This document shows, piece after piece, positions 20,424-32,181 of a stretch of 64,000 nucleotides of DNA. Position 1 is the first letter of the stretch, and the number at the start of each line of letters is the position of its first letter. The DNA lies in NCBI RefSeq assembly GCF_018333215.1, contig NZ_BORO01000006.1, forward strand, positions 62,001 through 126,000, written 5' to 3'. Made by a program: the position numbers and the translations under genes. The notes below the pieces were generated by a model that saw only the letters and a list, made by a program, of their open reading frames with translations, was not told the origin of the DNA and did not search any database. This DNA is from Oceanobacillus sp. J11TS1. Its GTDB lineage: Bacteria; Bacillota; Bacilli; Bacillales; Amphibacillaceae.

Positions 20424-20462
20424 AATGCAAAAGATATTATAAATCTTTTGTATTTTTATTTT
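20424..20462 (+). terminator. Terminator of the pur operon
   Basis: Stem AAAATGCAAAAGAT / ATCTTTTGTATTTT with one wobble pair, a short ATTATA-type loop and a T-rich tail, just after the purD stop codon. Confidence 0.8.
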
Positions 20463-20588
20463 GCCTTTCAAAAATTTGATTTTGAAAGCTTCATTAAGTA
20501 ATATGCTCATAATTAATTGAAGGTTTGTTCGTTAAAATAAGAAAAAGTAGGATGCTCAGATGTTCAATGAAATTTCGTATATTTTAAT

Positions 20589-20628
20589 TTGTGAAATGTT
20601 TCACAAATTGTGAACGCTATGTTACAAT
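20589..20628 (+). promoter_or_regulatory. Rex operator overlapping the gldA promoter
   Basis: TTGTGAAATGTTTCACAA at 20589-20606 is a perfect inverted repeat and matches the Rex (NADH/NAD+ sensor) consensus. The likely -35 TTCACA (20600-20605) lies inside it and is 17 bases from -10 TACAAT (20623-20628), so Rex binding would block RNA polymerase. This predicts derepression of gldA when NADH accumulates. Confidence 0.85.
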
Positions 20629-20658
20629 AAAATCAAATCTTAGAAATGGAGTGATCAC

Positions 20659-21750
20659 ATGTCAACCATTATTTTTACCTCACCAAGCAAATATATTCAA
20701 GGAAAAGGAGCTTTGAATGATCTAGGCAAACATGTAAACGCCATCGGTAAGAAGCCATTAGTTATTTCCGATGAAGTAGTTTGGGATATCACTGGAGATA
20801 CCATTCAAAACAGTTTAAAGTCTGAAGAATTAGATTTTCATTTTGTCCAATTTAATGGGGAAGCTTCCTTAAATGAAGTAAAGCGCATTGCGGATGAAGG
20901 AAAACAGGGTGATGTTGATTTTGTAATTGGTGTTGGGGGAGGAAAAACACTCGATACTGCAAAAGCTGTTGCTGATGAGCTTGAGGTCAGTGTTGTTATT
21001 GTCCCTTCCACTGCTTCAACAGATGCGCCAACAAGCGCTTTATCTGTTATTTACAATGATGAGGGCGTGTTTGAATCCTATAAATTCTATAATAAAAATC
21101 CGGAGCTCGTGCTTGTAGACACAAAAGTAGTTGCTGGTGCACCTCCTCGTTTATTTGCTTCTGGAATTGCGGATGCCCTTGCCACATGGGTGGAAGTTCG
21201 AGCAACGATTAAAAGTAATGGAGACGCTATGGCAGGAGGGAAGACAAGTATTGCTGCCCGTGCCATTGCAGAAGCATGTGAGAAAACATTGTTTGCTTAT
21301 GGGAAAGCAGCATATAAAGCGGTCGAAAAAGGCCTGGTGACAAAGCAGGTTGAAGCTGTTGTGGAAGCGAATACCCTTTTATCAGGACTAGGCTTTGAAA
21401 GTGGCGGGCTAGCTGGTGCGCATGCAATTCATAATGGTTTCACTGTACTTGATGGGGATATTCATCACTTAACACATGGAGAGAAAGTTGCATACGGAAC
21501 ACTGACGCAGCTGGTACTTGAACTTCATCCAGAAGAAGAAATTCAAAAATATATTGAATTCTACCGTTCCTTAGGCTTGCCAACAACATTGAAAGAAATG
21601 CACTTAGACGAAGTTTCTTACGAAGATTTACGAAAAGTTGGAGAAGCAGCAACCCAAGAAGGCGAAACAATGAGCAATCTTTCTGAAGAAATTAAGGCAG
21701 ATGATATTGCGGATGCGATTTTAGCCGTTGATCAGTTAAGTAAGAAATAA
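20659..21750 (+). CDS. gldA: Glycerol dehydrogenase GldA
   Basis: A 363-residue iron/zinc-family alcohol dehydrogenase that interconverts glycerol and dihydroxyacetone with NAD. The NAD-binding [31 protein letters not shown], and metal ligands (Asp in [10 protein letters not shown], His in [12 protein letters not shown] and His in [11 protein letters not shown]) are all seen. Length matches known GldA. ATG 20659 follows GGAG; the Rex operator 50 bases upstream fits an NADH-linked fermentative or redox-balancing role. No dihydroxyacetone kinase genes are adjacent. It interrupts the Bacillus order between purD and yerA. Confidence 0.93.
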   Translation: MSTIIFTSPSKYIQGKGALNDLGKHVNAIGKKPLVISDEVVWDITGDTIQNSLKSEELDFHFVQFNGEASLNEVKRIADEGKQGDVDFVIGVGGGKTLDTAKAVADELEVSVVIVPSTASTDAPTSALSVIYNDEGVFESYKFYNKNPELVLVDTKVVAGAPPRLFASGIADALATWVEVRATIKSNGDAMAGGKTSIAARAIAEACEKTLFAYGKAAYKAVEKGLVTKQVEAVVEANTLLSGLGFESGGLAGAHAIHNGFTVLDGDIHHLTHGEKVAYGTLTQLVLELHPEEEIQKYIEFYRSLGLPTTLKEMHLDEVSYEDLRKVGEAATQEGETMSNLSEEIKADDIADAILAVDQLSKK

Positions 21751-22229
21751 AATGATTACGAAGCCTTTTTTAATTGCGTTTTATCTTAACATGAAGAAGC
21801 AAAGGTAAGTCCAGAATGCAAACTTGTTGTTCAGCAGATAAGGCTCAAATCATCTCCTTGTAAAGACTGACCAAGAAGAATGAATTAAAATAAGGACGAA
21901 ACCAAAAGAAAGTGTATCGTCAAGAAACCGAACAACATGCTTATAGAGCGCGGGAGGCCGGGGACAAGCACACGGAAAGCAGCGTATTGCTGAAGAAACG
22001 AGGATGCGCACAAATTGTGTTTGAAAGCTGTTTGATAAAACACTTTTGTCTCCGGCTCTTTATTCTCTATGAAGCTAGAGGTATTGTTGCCTCTTCTTCG
22101 ATTAATAAATGAGATTGCTTCTTCATTTATTTGAAAATAATGGTTGCAGTTCCCTCCCTACGATATATAATAATAATGTTATACACGAAAAGCTTGTTTA
22201 TATAAATAGGGAGAGAGGGAAAAATACCA
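21751..22229. other. Intergenic region with an imperfect long inverted repeat
   Basis: 479 bases without a convincing gene. A segment near 21950-21970 (GGCCGGGGACAAGCAC) pairs imperfectly with one near 22044-22062 (CACTTTTGTCTCCGGCTC), enclosing roughly 75 bases that contain smaller stems (AGCA/TGCT and CACAAATTGTG). It may be an RNA structure or a decayed repeat. The GGGAGAGAGGG ribosome binding site of the next gene ends near 22220. Confidence 0.4.
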
Positions 22230-22988
22230 ATGAATCAGAAATCATTAAAATTTTTTGTTATCCTTCTTTGTCTTTGCCTGGCAACCCCTCCTTTTAGTTC
22301 AGTAAGTGCTGGAAAATTGGATGAGGATGAAGAACTCTTAATTGAAAATCCGATATTCGAAGGTGAAGAAATTAAGCATGATGAAGGTTTATACGATGGG
22401 AAGGAAGTAGTTCTGGACGAATATATCGACCCAGTTGTATTGTATGCTGAAGATTTTGAAGGTGAAAAAGAGTTAGAAGCAAAAGTAACGGAACTGCTTA
22501 ATGACGAATTGGTTTCAGGAGTTCAAGTTATATCTAAAACAGAAGAGCGTACGGTAGGGTCGCAAGCCACTCGATTACCAGGACAATGGTATAAGCAAGG
22601 TAGAGCAAGAATAAAGTATTTAAAATTAAGTGACGCGTATGGCCCAACAATAAATAGCGCAGCTGGTGATCCAGGGATAACGATGGACCTTCCGTATAGT
22701 AAGAGTCATGCAGCTACTTATTCTGGTGATTATGGTTTAACGTCATCTATTATTTCAATGGCAGTTGGTTTTAACGTAACAGGTTCTTATTCTGTTTCAT
22801 CTGCTGGGTCTTATAAAGTACCTAGCACAGTAGACAAGAAAAAAGTAAAAACAGCTACAATTAACTCAAAATTGATCTATCAAAGATGTTCTTATACTGT
22901 TGTAAGTCCCGAATACCCAAGCGGAAAGGAAGGGACAGCTAAAAAACCGATTGGTATATATTATCAGAAAAAAATAACTTATAAATAA
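22230..22988 (+). CDS. Secreted protein of unknown function
   Basis: 252 residues. A Sec-type signal peptide (MNQKSLKFFVILLCLCLATPPFSSVSA, cleavage expected after SVSA) is followed by a very acidic stretch rich in Glu and Asp (about residues 30-100), then a Gly/Ser/Tyr-rich region likely to be beta-structured (GDYGLTSSIISMAVGFNVTGSYSVSSAGSYKVP), ending basic. One Cys (YQRCSY). I do not recognise the family. It follows a good ribosome binding site and has its own terminator. It is absent from the B. subtilis arrangement as I remember it, so probably acquired or lineage-specific. Confidence 0.7.
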   Translation: MNQKSLKFFVILLCLCLATPPFSSVSAGKLDEDEELLIENPIFEGEEIKHDEGLYDGKEVVLDEYIDPVVLYAEDFEGEKELEAKVTELLNDELVSGVQVISKTEERTVGSQATRLPGQWYKQGRARIKYLKLSDAYGPTINSAAGDPGITMDLPYSKSHAATYSGDYGLTSSIISMAVGFNVTGSYSVSSAGSYKVPSTVDKKKVKTATINSKLIYQRCSYTVVSPEYPSGKEGTAKKPIGIYYQKKITYK

Positions 22989-22995
22989 AAATGTG

Positions 22996-23024
22996 AAGAC
23001 TGCCTTTTGGTAGTTTTTATTTTT
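22996..23024 (+). terminator. Rho-independent terminator
   Basis: Stem GACTGCC / GGTAGTT around a TTTT loop (22996-23017) with a long T-rich tail, directly after the secreted protein gene. Confidence 0.75.
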
Positions 23025-23125
23025 TGCATAAATATTGAAACAAATAAAGAATGAGGCAAACTTTACTGCCTTAAAGCGTTAAGTATGTTAGAATAAAGGA
23101 AAATAATATAGTGGAGAGTTGCTTA

Positions 23126-24853
23126 ATGACATTATGGAGAAATCGCGAATTGCGACAGCATATCAGAGTGATTGATGGGTCGGTTGCACCAAGTATTGTC
23201 TTAACCAATGCAACCTACCTAAATGTATATACAAACCAATGGATAGAGGCAAATATTTGGATTTACGAGGACCGGATTGTATACGTTGGTGAAAAATTGC
23301 CGCAAGAGACAACTGAAACAGAATTTTATGATTGCCAAGGAAAGTTCGTTGTGCCGGGGTATATTGAACCGCATTCCCATCCCTTTCAAGCTGCAAATCC
23401 AGAAGTAACGGCGATGCACGCTGCGAAAACTGGAACAACCACAATGGTGAATGATAACTTAACTTGGCATTTACTTCTTAATAAAAAGAAAACGTTCTCT
23501 ATAATAGGTGCTTTCTCCAATTTGCCTGTAAGTATGTTCTGGTGGAATCGATTTGACGGTCAAACAACACTGAAGGATGATCGTATTTTTAATACAAGAG
23601 ATGTATTAGATTGGGCAGAACATCCGCTTGTAATTCAAGGTGGAGAGCTTACCGACTGGCCGAGTTTATTAACAGGCGGAGATCGTTTACTTTACTGGAT
23701 GCAGGAGATGAAAAAGTTAGGAAAGCCAATAGAAGGTCACTTGCCTGGAGCTTCTTCCCGTACTTTAACGAAAATGAAGCTTTTTGGAATCACAAGTGAT
23801 CATGAATCCATGACTGCGGGGGATGTTTTAAAAAGATTGGAGCTTGGTTATCGTGTCAGCCTTCGTTATTCGCCAATCCGTCCAGATTTACCAGATATTA
23901 TCCGAGGACTGTTAAAAAAAGGATTAACGCAATTTGATAATATGAGTTTTACAATGGATGGGCCAACACCTGCCTTTATGAAGGACGGCATGATTAATGT
24001 TTGTATTGAGAAAGCTATTGAACAAGGGCTTCCTGTAGAGACTGCCTATCGGATGGCAAGCTATCACCCTGCCAGACATTTTAATATGGAAGAAGAGTTC
24101 GGCAGCATAACACCAGGCCGGGTAGCACATGTGAATATTTTATCGGACAAACAAAAGCCGCATCCTGAGAGTGTTATTGGTAAAGGGAAATGGATTAAAA
24201 AGGACGGAGAAGAAATTTCTTTTCCATCGGTAATCGATTGGGAAAAATACGATATTACACCGCTTGAATTTGATTGGGAATTGCAAGAAGAGGACTTGCA
24301 GTTTTCAAGTCCAATAGGTATGGATATGGTCAACGATGTTATCATCCAGCCTTATACGATTGTTTCAGATGTCAGCGCGGAAGAAATTCCAGCTGAAAAA
24401 ATGGAGCAGTTTATTACATTAATTGATAAGAAAGGTGAATGGCGTGTAAACACAATTATTCGTGGATTTGCGCCAAAGCTTGGAGCAATAGTCAGCAGCT
24501 TTTCTGCTACAGGAGATATTATTCTTATTGGTAATTCTAAAAAAGATATAAGAATTGCCGAACAGCGTATGAAAGAGCTGGGAGGAGGTATCGTCCTAGT
24601 AGACAAAGGAAAGATTTTAACTGAAATGCCGCTCCCTCTTGGCGGCGTCATGTCAGATAATAGAATGGAAGAATTAATTCAAATGAACGAGGAATTGAAG
24701 AAAATATTGGCGGAGTATGGATATGCTTATCAAGATCCAATATACAGCCTATTATTTCTTTCAGCCTTTCATCTGCCTTTCTTCCGTATCACACAGCAAG
24801 GATTACTAGATGTGAAAAAGAGAGACATCATTATTCCGGCAACGATGCGATAG
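23126..24853 (+). CDS. yerA: Putative adenine deaminase YerA
   Basis: 575 residues of the amidohydrolase superfamily, closely resembling B. subtilis YerA along its length. The metal-binding IEPHSHPFQ corresponds to the HxH of the superfamily. GHLPGASSRTLTKMKLFGITSDHESM and FTMDGPTPAFMKDGMINVCIEKAI are strongly conserved with that protein. Adenine deaminases make hypoxanthine from adenine for salvage, but the YerA branch is not proven to do so as far as I know. ATG 23126 follows GGAGAG; an in-frame GTG at 23111 is less likely. Position downstream of purD fits purine metabolism. Confidence 0.88.
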   Translation: MTLWRNRELRQHIRVIDGSVAPSIVLTNATYLNVYTNQWIEANIWIYEDRIVYVGEKLPQETTETEFYDCQGKFVVPGYIEPHSHPFQAANPEVTAMHAAKTGTTTMVNDNLTWHLLLNKKKTFSIIGAFSNLPVSMFWWNRFDGQTTLKDDRIFNTRDVLDWAEHPLVIQGGELTDWPSLLTGGDRLLYWMQEMKKLGKPIEGHLPGASSRTLTKMKLFGITSDHESMTAGDVLKRLELGYRVSLRYSPIRPDLPDIIRGLLKKGLTQFDNMSFTMDGPTPAFMKDGMINVCIEKAIEQGLPVETAYRMASYHPARHFNMEEEFGSITPGRVAHVNILSDKQKPHPESVIGKGKWIKKDGEEISFPSVIDWEKYDITPLEFDWELQEEDLQFSSPIGMDMVNDVIIQPYTIVSDVSAEEIPAEKMEQFITLIDKKGEWRVNTIIRGFAPKLGAIVSSFSATGDIILIGNSKKDIRIAEQRMKELGGGIVLVDKGKILTEMPLPLGGVMSDNRMEELIQMNEELKKILAEYGYAYQDPIYSLLFLSAFHLPFFRITQQGLLDVKKRDIIIPATMR

Positions 24854-24960
24854 CAGAACGTAATGGCAAGCTCAGAAAATATTTAATTTATAGCGGGCTA
24901 TGTCAATGCTATTCCTATCTCTGAGAAAGTTAGAGCCACAGGAAGAAAGGGGGAAAACAA

Positions 24961-25254
24961 GTGCAAATAGATAAGTTACGAGGAGAGCAGCTTGATCAGT
25001 TATTTGATGCCATATTATCATTAAATACGCGTGAGGAGTGCTATCAATTTTTCGATGATATTGCAACTATGTCAGAGATACAATCCTTATCACAACGATT
25101 GCAAGTCGCAAAAATGCTGACAGAAGGAAAAACATATAGCGCCATCGAACAAGAAACTAAAGCCTCCACCGCCACAATCTCACGAGTAAGACGTTGCATC
25201 AACTACGGAAGTGATGGCTATAACCTAGTTTTAGAGAGATTAAATGTGAAATAA
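24961..25254 (+). CDS. yerC: YerC/YecD-type TrpR-fold DNA-binding protein
   Basis: 97 residues starting at GTG 24961 behind AAAGGGGG. The sequence is a helical TrpR-superfamily repressor fold: LFDAILSLNTREECYQFFDDIATMSEIQSLSQRLQVAKML followed by the helix-turn-helix GKTYSAIEQETKASTATISRVRRCI. It follows yerA as in B. subtilis. Its target is not evident from this window. Confidence 0.9.
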   Translation: MQIDKLRGEQLDQLFDAILSLNTREECYQFFDDIATMSEIQSLSQRLQVAKMLTEGKTYSAIEQETKASTATISRVRRCINYGSDGYNLVLERLNVK

Positions 25255-25303
25255 TAAAAAATAAGTATTCACTCATTCTAGTGGATGCTTATTTTTTATT
25301 ATT
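25250..25303. terminator. Strong bidirectional terminator after yerC
   Basis: Long inverted repeat: AATAAGTATTCACT (around 25260-25273) pairs with AGTGGATGCTTATT (around 25280-25293), extended on both sides by A-runs and T-runs. The A/T flanks make it usable on either strand. It begins at the yerC stop codon. Confidence 0.85.
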
Positions 25304-25309
25304 GTATTC

Positions 25310-25680
25310 GCTCCAAATCTAATGGCGCTCGAAAATCGAGTTGCGCGCTCCAACTAGGGTCCAACGCGCTCGAAAAAGGAGGAATGCGCTCCACTCGAGG
25401 CTCAACGCGCCCGAAGCCCAACGCGCTCAGAAATGAAGAAATGCGCTCCGCCCAGGTGGAATCCGCTTGAAAAATAAGGGGAGCGCTCCAGCCAAGGCTC
25501 TGCCCGCTCGAAAAAAGCTAAACGCGCTCCAAGTCAAGGCCAACGCGCTCGGAAATGAAGAAATGCGCTCCGCCCAGGTGGAATCCGCTCGAAAAATAAG
25601 GAAAGCGCTCCAGCCAAGGCTCAAACCGCTCAGAAATGAAGCTATCCGCTCCGCCCAAGCTCCACCCCGCTCCACCCGAT
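25310..25680. repeat. GC-rich array of GCGCTC-containing repeats
   Basis: About 370 bases that are much richer in G+C than the surroundings. The core GCGCTC (or CCGCTC) recurs roughly every 17-25 bases, alternately followed by GAAAAAT/AGAAATG-type and by CCAxxCAAGG-type spacers. A 79-base block at 25422-25500 (ending CCAGCCAAGGCTC) is repeated at 25544-25622 with only a few differences, a 122-base period. Long open frames cross it on both strands only because stop codons are rare in such sequence. Spacers are not unique, so it is not a CRISPR array. Function unknown. Confidence 0.85.
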
Positions 25681-25782
25681 CTTAATTCCTCTCCTCTCAT
25701 TTCAACAAACACAGAAAATCTTTACCTTATCCGTTCTAATCTTGTGCCGGTTTTTGTTATAATAAAGAAATGAATGTAATTA

Positions 25783-25873
25783 GAGGATGTTCAAAAAGCC
25801 CGCCAAAAACGACACATCGAAGCTGCGCTCCCTCGAACTTCTCGATCCCTTTTATCGAACTTTTTGAACACGT
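25783..25873. repeat. Short inverted-end repeat (MITE-like), copy 1
   Basis: About 90 bases bounded by GAGGATGTTCAAAAAG on the left and CTTTTTGAACACG on the right, which are inverted relative to each other (TGTTCAAAAAG/CTTTTTGAACA). Interior: GACACATCGAAGCTGCGCTCCCTCGAACTTCTCG. Both ends and this interior are shared with the longer copy at 33582-33870. No open frame inside. It lies directly before pcrB. Confidence 0.8.
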
Positions 25874-25892
25874 AATAATAATGGAGGATTAA

Positions 25893-26588
25893 TTGCTAAT
25901 TATGAATATAAACGATTGGAAACATATGTTTAAATTAGACCCAGCAAAAGAAATATCTGATGAAGATTTAGATAAAGTATGTGAGTCTGGAACGGACGCG
26001 ATTATTGTCGGTGGTACAGATGATATAACATTGGACGGTGTTCTAGATTTATTATCGAGAATTCGCAGAGCTCACACGGTTCCCGTTATTCTGGAAATTT
26101 CTAATGAAGAGGCATTGACACCAGGCTTTGATTATTATTTTGTACCAATGGTGTTGAATTCGAAAGAGAAAAAGTATGTTATGGATATTCAGCAAAAAGC
26201 CATTAAGGAATATATCGACATGATGGAGTATAGTGAGGTATACTTTGAAGGTTATTGTATACTAAACCCAGAAGCAAAAGCCTTCCAGCATACGAATTGT
26301 GAGCTGCCAGAAACAGATGATGTGAAAGCATATGCATATATGGCAGAACATGTTTTTCATCTGCCTATCTTTTATGTGGAATATAGCGGTGTCTATGGTG
26401 ACCCAGCTGTCGTCCAAGATGTAAAAGCAGAGCTTGATAAGACAAAGCTTTTCTACGGCGGCGGGATAGAAACACCCGAGCAAGCAGAAGAAATGAAAGA
26501 ACATGCGGATGCAATTATAGTTGGCAATAGCATTTATACGAATTTAAAACAAGCGCTCAAGACAGTAGAAGCTGTTAAAGGAGAATAA
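25893..26588 (+). CDS. pcrB: Heptaprenylglyceryl phosphate synthase PcrB
   Basis: 231 residues. This TIM-barrel prenyltransferase attaches a heptaprenyl chain to sn-glycerol-1-phosphate, giving archaeal-like ether lipids in Bacilli. Motifs: [77 protein letters not shown] and [13 protein letters not shown]...ADAIIVGN. The start is probably TTG 25893, 5 bases after GGAGG; ATG 25902 is in frame but too distant from it. Followed by pcrA as in B. subtilis. Confidence 0.94.
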   Translation: MLIMNINDWKHMFKLDPAKEISDEDLDKVCESGTDAIIVGGTDDITLDGVLDLLSRIRRAHTVPVILEISNEEALTPGFDYYFVPMVLNSKEKKYVMDIQQKAIKEYIDMMEYSEVYFEGYCILNPEAKAFQHTNCELPETDDVKAYAYMAEHVFHLPIFYVEYSGVYGDPAVVQDVKAELDKTKLFYGGGIETPEQAEEMKEHADAIIVGNSIYTNLKQALKTVEAVKGE

Positions 26589-26610
26589 GCTCAGGAAGGA
26601 AGATGTAAAC

Positions 26611-28848
26611 ATGGAGCAATCGCTTGAAGCTAGGATAAATACATTAAACCCGGAACAGCAAAAAGCTGTGCGACATACAGAAGGACCGCTCTTAATTATG
26701 GCAGGGGCAGGCAGTGGTAAAACACGCGTACTAACCCATCGTATTGCCTATTTAATGGGAGAAAAAGAAGTTTCGCCGCGAAATATTTTGGCGATTACGT
26801 TTACCAATAAAGCAGCAAGAGAAATGAAAGAACGGGTATCAAAACTCGTTGGGTCTCAAGGCGCGAATATGTGGGTGTCTACATTTCACTCGATGTGTGT
26901 TCGTATTTTACGCCGGGATATCGACCGAATCGGATATACCTCTAACTTCTCTATTTTAGACAGCGGGGACCAATTATCTGTTGTAAAACAAGTTCTTAAA
27001 AACTTAAATATTGACCCCAAGAAATTTGATCCTCGTGCAATGCTCGGACAAATCAGTGCAGCGAAAAATGAATTAATAACAGCAGAAGAATACGCAAAAA
27101 ATGCAGGGAACTTCTATGATCGCCAAGTGGCGCAAGTTTACGAAGGGTATCAGAAGATGTTGCGTAAAAATCAATCCCTGGATTTTGACGACCTGATTAT
27201 GCAAACCATTCATTTATTTGATCGTGTACCAGAAGTCTTGGAATATTATCAAAGACGATTCCAATATATTCATGTGGATGAGTATCAGGATACAAACCAT
27301 GCACAATATTATCTTGTAAAACAACTCGCTAAAAAATATCAGAATCTATGTGTGGTTGGGGATTCAGATCAGTCTATTTATCGCTGGCGCGGGGCCGATA
27401 TTACAAATATATTATCATTTGAAAAAGACTATCCATCCGCTAAAACAGTATTATTAGAACAAAATTATCGTTCTACAAAGTCTATTTTACAAGCAGCGAA
27501 CAAAGTCATTGGGAATAATTCTGGACGAAAGCCGAAAAATCTTTGGACGGATAATGATGATGGGAAAAAGATATCCTATTATAAAGGAGCCACAGAACAA
27601 GAAGAAGCTTTATATGTTGCAGATACTATTCAACAATTGACACGCAGCAACAAATATCAGCCAAGTGATATAGCGATATTATATCGTACCAATGCGCAGT
27701 CCCGTGCAATTGAGGATACATTTGTAAAATCGGCTATTAGCTATCAAATGGTCGGCGGTACCAGATTCTATGATCGAAAAGAAATTAAGGACATGATTGC
27801 TTATTTAAGGTTAATTACCAATCCAGACGATGATATCAGCTTTCAACGTGTCGTGAATGAACCGAAAAGAGGAATTGGAAAAACATCCATAGAACGCTTG
27901 CAGGCTTATGCGGCAGAGCATGATATTTCGCTCTACGAAGCTGTTAAAGAGGTTGACTTTACGGGTGTTACCAAAAAAGCCGCAAATGCATTAGCTGGAT
28001 TCGGGGATCTTATTCGTTCACTTACCCAACAACAGGAATTTTTAACAGCTACCGATATGGTGGAGGCTGTGCTTGAACGGACAGGCTATGAAAAAATGTT
28101 AAATAATGAACGTTCCATAGAAGCTCAATCTAGACTGGAAAACTTAGAGGAATTTAAAACCGTAACGCAGGAATTTGAAAAGGCAAATGAAGATAAAACA
28201 TTGATTGCCTTTTTAACTGATTTGGCATTAATTGCGGATATTGACCGTGTAGACGAAGAGGATCCAGACCAGACACAAAAAATTACACTGATGACACTTC
28301 ACGCTGCTAAAGGGTTAGAATTTCCTGTCGTTTTCTTAATCGGTATGGAAGAAAACGTCTTTCCGCATAGTCGCTCCATGATGGATGAGGAAGAAATGGA
28401 AGAAGAGCGCCGGCTTGCATATGTCGGGATTACGAGAGCGGAGAAAGAACTCTACTTAACCCATGCACAAATGCGTACATTATACGGACGAACCAATATG
28501 AACCCAGTCAGCCGCTTTATTAATGAAATCCCTGAAGAACTCATGGAAGGGATGGATACAGATAATAAAGGACCGTTTTTCGAAAACAGGAATAGGAAGA
28601 ATAGGATTGGGTCAAAACAGGAAGCAGCCCCAAAAAGGCGTGCGGAGAAAATCACAGGCCCCGCGTCGAGCGGTGCAGAATCCGAAGCTTGGTCTGTTGG
28701 TGAAAAAGCAAAACATAAAAAATGGGGAGTCGGTACCGTTGTGAGGGTACAGGGTGAAGGAGATAAGTTAGAGTTAGATGTAGCATTTCCTGCACCAACT
28801 GGTATCAAGCGTCTTCTTGCAAAATTTGCCCCAATAACAAAGGAGTAA
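26611..28848 (+). CDS. pcrA: ATP-dependent DNA helicase PcrA
   Basis: A 745-residue superfamily 1 (UvrD/Rep) 3'-5' helicase, essential in Bacilli for repair and rolling-circle replication. Helicase motifs in order: LNPEQQKAV (Q-motif), Walker [24 protein letters not shown] (Ia), [12 protein letters not shown] (II), [16 protein letters not shown] (III), QNYRST (IV), [17 protein letters not shown] (V) and [16 protein letters not shown] (VI). The C-terminal domain [18 protein letters not shown], which binds RNA polymerase in characterised PcrA, is present. Full length, in operon with ligA. Confidence 0.97.
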   Translation: MEQSLEARINTLNPEQQKAVRHTEGPLLIMAGAGSGKTRVLTHRIAYLMGEKEVSPRNILAITFTNKAAREMKERVSKLVGSQGANMWVSTFHSMCVRILRRDIDRIGYTSNFSILDSGDQLSVVKQVLKNLNIDPKKFDPRAMLGQISAAKNELITAEEYAKNAGNFYDRQVAQVYEGYQKMLRKNQSLDFDDLIMQTIHLFDRVPEVLEYYQRRFQYIHVDEYQDTNHAQYYLVKQLAKKYQNLCVVGDSDQSIYRWRGADITNILSFEKDYPSAKTVLLEQNYRSTKSILQAANKVIGNNSGRKPKNLWTDNDDGKKISYYKGATEQEEALYVADTIQQLTRSNKYQPSDIAILYRTNAQSRAIEDTFVKSAISYQMVGGTRFYDRKEIKDMIAYLRLITNPDDDISFQRVVNEPKRGIGKTSIERLQAYAAEHDISLYEAVKEVDFTGVTKKAANALAGFGDLIRSLTQQQEFLTATDMVEAVLERTGYEKMLNNERSIEAQSRLENLEEFKTVTQEFEKANEDKTLIAFLTDLALIADIDRVDEEDPDQTQKITLMTLHAAKGLEFPVVFLIGMEENVFPHSRSMMDEEEMEEERRLAYVGITRAEKELYLTHAQMRTLYGRTNMNPVSRFINEIPEELMEGMDTDNKGPFFENRNRKNRIGSKQEAAPKRRAEKITGPASSGAESEAWSVGEKAKHKKWGVGTVVRVQGEGDKLELDVAFPAPTGIKRLLAKFAPITKE

Positions 28849-30864
<2,016 letters not shown>

Positions 30865-30870
30865 TCAGCA

Positions 30871-31983
30871 TTGAAAAGATGGATTGTATTTTTTGCAGCG
30901 ATTGCGCTTATTTTAAGCGGGTGTATGCAGCGAACAACGACGGAAGAAGAAGTTGTTCAGGAAGATTCTGAACAACAAGAAACCTCTATTGTGCCAAGTC
31001 ATAAACTATCTGAAGAAAATTATCGGATGATATTACCATATAAGGCAAGTGAGGCAAGAGGTGTCATTACGAGTCAGGTAGCGAACCGTGTAGATATTGA
31101 TGAAATGGAACAAGGGTTGCGGCGCCTATCGAAGGAAGTATATGACCCAGAAGAGTATTATTTCCAAGAAGGACAATATTTTAATTCCGACCGTGTTTAT
31201 GAGTGGATAGACGCGTTAAATCCCGAAGTAGAACTAGGATCAGACGAAAAAACATATCGAGATAATCCACGTTATTTAACACATATATTGGAGCAAAATT
31301 ATTTAAAACAAACGGAAGATGGGAACGTGAATTTGGAAGGCATTTCCATAGGGCTTGCGATGAAATCTGTCTACCAGTTCCAGACAGATGTCGGAGAGCC
31401 TTATTTATATGAAAACATCTCAGAAAAAGAAATGATGGAAGTAGCAACAGATGTAGCTCAAAATATTATTAAAGATATTCGTGAAAATGACGAAGAATTA
31501 AGTGATATACCTATTATGATTGCTGTTTATCGAGAAGCAGAGCAATCTTCTCCTGTACCGGGAAATTTCGTTGCAAAAACAAATATCCCAGGCGGCAGCA
31601 GTTCCTTTGATGGCTGGGAAGACGTAGATGAAGAAAATATTCTTTTCCCATCAGAAGAAGGACAAAAGAAATACTTTGATGATCAAGAACTTGTAACAAG
31701 CTTCGGAAATGAAATTCGAGATTTCTTCCCGAATTATGTGGGAATGGTCGGAGAAGGCTTCTACATGGGGGGAGAACTTCAAAAATTACGTATTGATATT
31801 CCGATCGAGTTTTATGGTAAGGGAGAAATTATTGGATTTACACAGTATGTCTACGGTCTTGTGCAAGATATGTTTCCTAACTACTATGATATAGAAATTA
31901 ATATTTCTTCCAGTCAGAAGAATGAAAGTCTGCTCTATCGCGGGGCTGGGGAAGAAGACATTAATGTTCATATTTTTGACTAA
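30871..31983 (+). CDS. camS: CamS family lipoprotein (YerH)
   Basis: A 370-residue lipoprotein: TTG 30871 start, signal peptide with lipobox LILSGC. CamS-type features include LSEENYRMILPYKASEARGV, YFQEGQYFNSDRVYEWI, GISIGLAMKSVYQF and the C-terminal QYVYGLVQDMFPNYYDIEINISS. In Enterococcus and staphylococci the leader peptide of CamS yields a peptide pheromone; that is not demonstrated for this protein. Located after ligA as in B. subtilis, probably in the same operon, and closed by a strong terminator. Confidence 0.93.
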   Translation: MKRWIVFFAAIALILSGCMQRTTTEEEVVQEDSEQQETSIVPSHKLSEENYRMILPYKASEARGVITSQVANRVDIDEMEQGLRRLSKEVYDPEEYYFQEGQYFNSDRVYEWIDALNPEVELGSDEKTYRDNPRYLTHILEQNYLKQTEDGNVNLEGISIGLAMKSVYQFQTDVGEPYLYENISEKEMMEVATDVAQNIIKDIRENDEELSDIPIMIAVYREAEQSSPVPGNFVAKTNIPGGSSSFDGWEDVDEENILFPSEEGQKKYFDDQELVTSFGNEIRDFFPNYVGMVGEGFYMGGELQKLRIDIPIEFYGKGEIIGFTQYVYGLVQDMFPNYYDIEINISSSQKNESLLYRGAGEEDINVHIFD

Positions 31984-32009
31984 CATAAAATAGTTAGTTT
32001 AAACACTCA

Positions 32010-32066
32010 AAAATTTACTGTTATTTGCCGAATTATCGGCGGGTGGCAGTAAATTTTCTTTTTTTA
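32010..32066 (+). terminator. Terminator of the pcrB-pcrA-ligA-camS operon
   Basis: Outer stem AAAATTTACTG (32010-32020) / CAGTAAATTTT (32047-32057), inner stem GCCGA/TCGGC, then CTTTTTTT. Strong rho-independent signal about 25 bases past camS. Confidence 0.9.
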
Positions 32067-32141
32067 AGAAACTTTTCACGAAGCAGTAGTTTAAGCAAGC
32101 TTTCTATTTGCTATTTTCCCAAATTATAGATGGTGAGAGTA

Positions 32142-32150
32142 TGGTACAAT
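32142..32150 (+). promoter_or_regulatory. Extended -10 promoter before the small ORF and regulator
   Basis: TGGTACAAT at 32142-32150 is an extended -10 (TGnTATAAT-like). No good -35 stands at 17 bases, as is common for extended -10 promoters. It would transcribe the 15-codon ORF at 32182 and the regulator at 32303. Confidence 0.5.
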
Positions 32151-32181
32151 AACGATAGAAAAATGATAGGTAGGAGGGGAA

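Noticed and set aside
21912-22112. 66-codon open frame before the secreted protein gene
   Set aside because: No ribosome binding site, unlikely composition, overlaps the inverted repeat.
23111-23125. GTG start for yerA five codons upstream
   Set aside because: The ribosome binding site GGAGAG overlaps it; ATG 23126 fits spacing and the family N-terminus.
25310-25680. CRISPR array
   Set aside because: Repeat spacing is irregular, spacers are repeated rather than unique, and no cas genes are present.
25285-25712. Several open frames on both strands in the GCGCTC array
   Set aside because: They arise from repeat composition with few stop codons; no ribosome binding sites and the proteins are repetitive artefacts.
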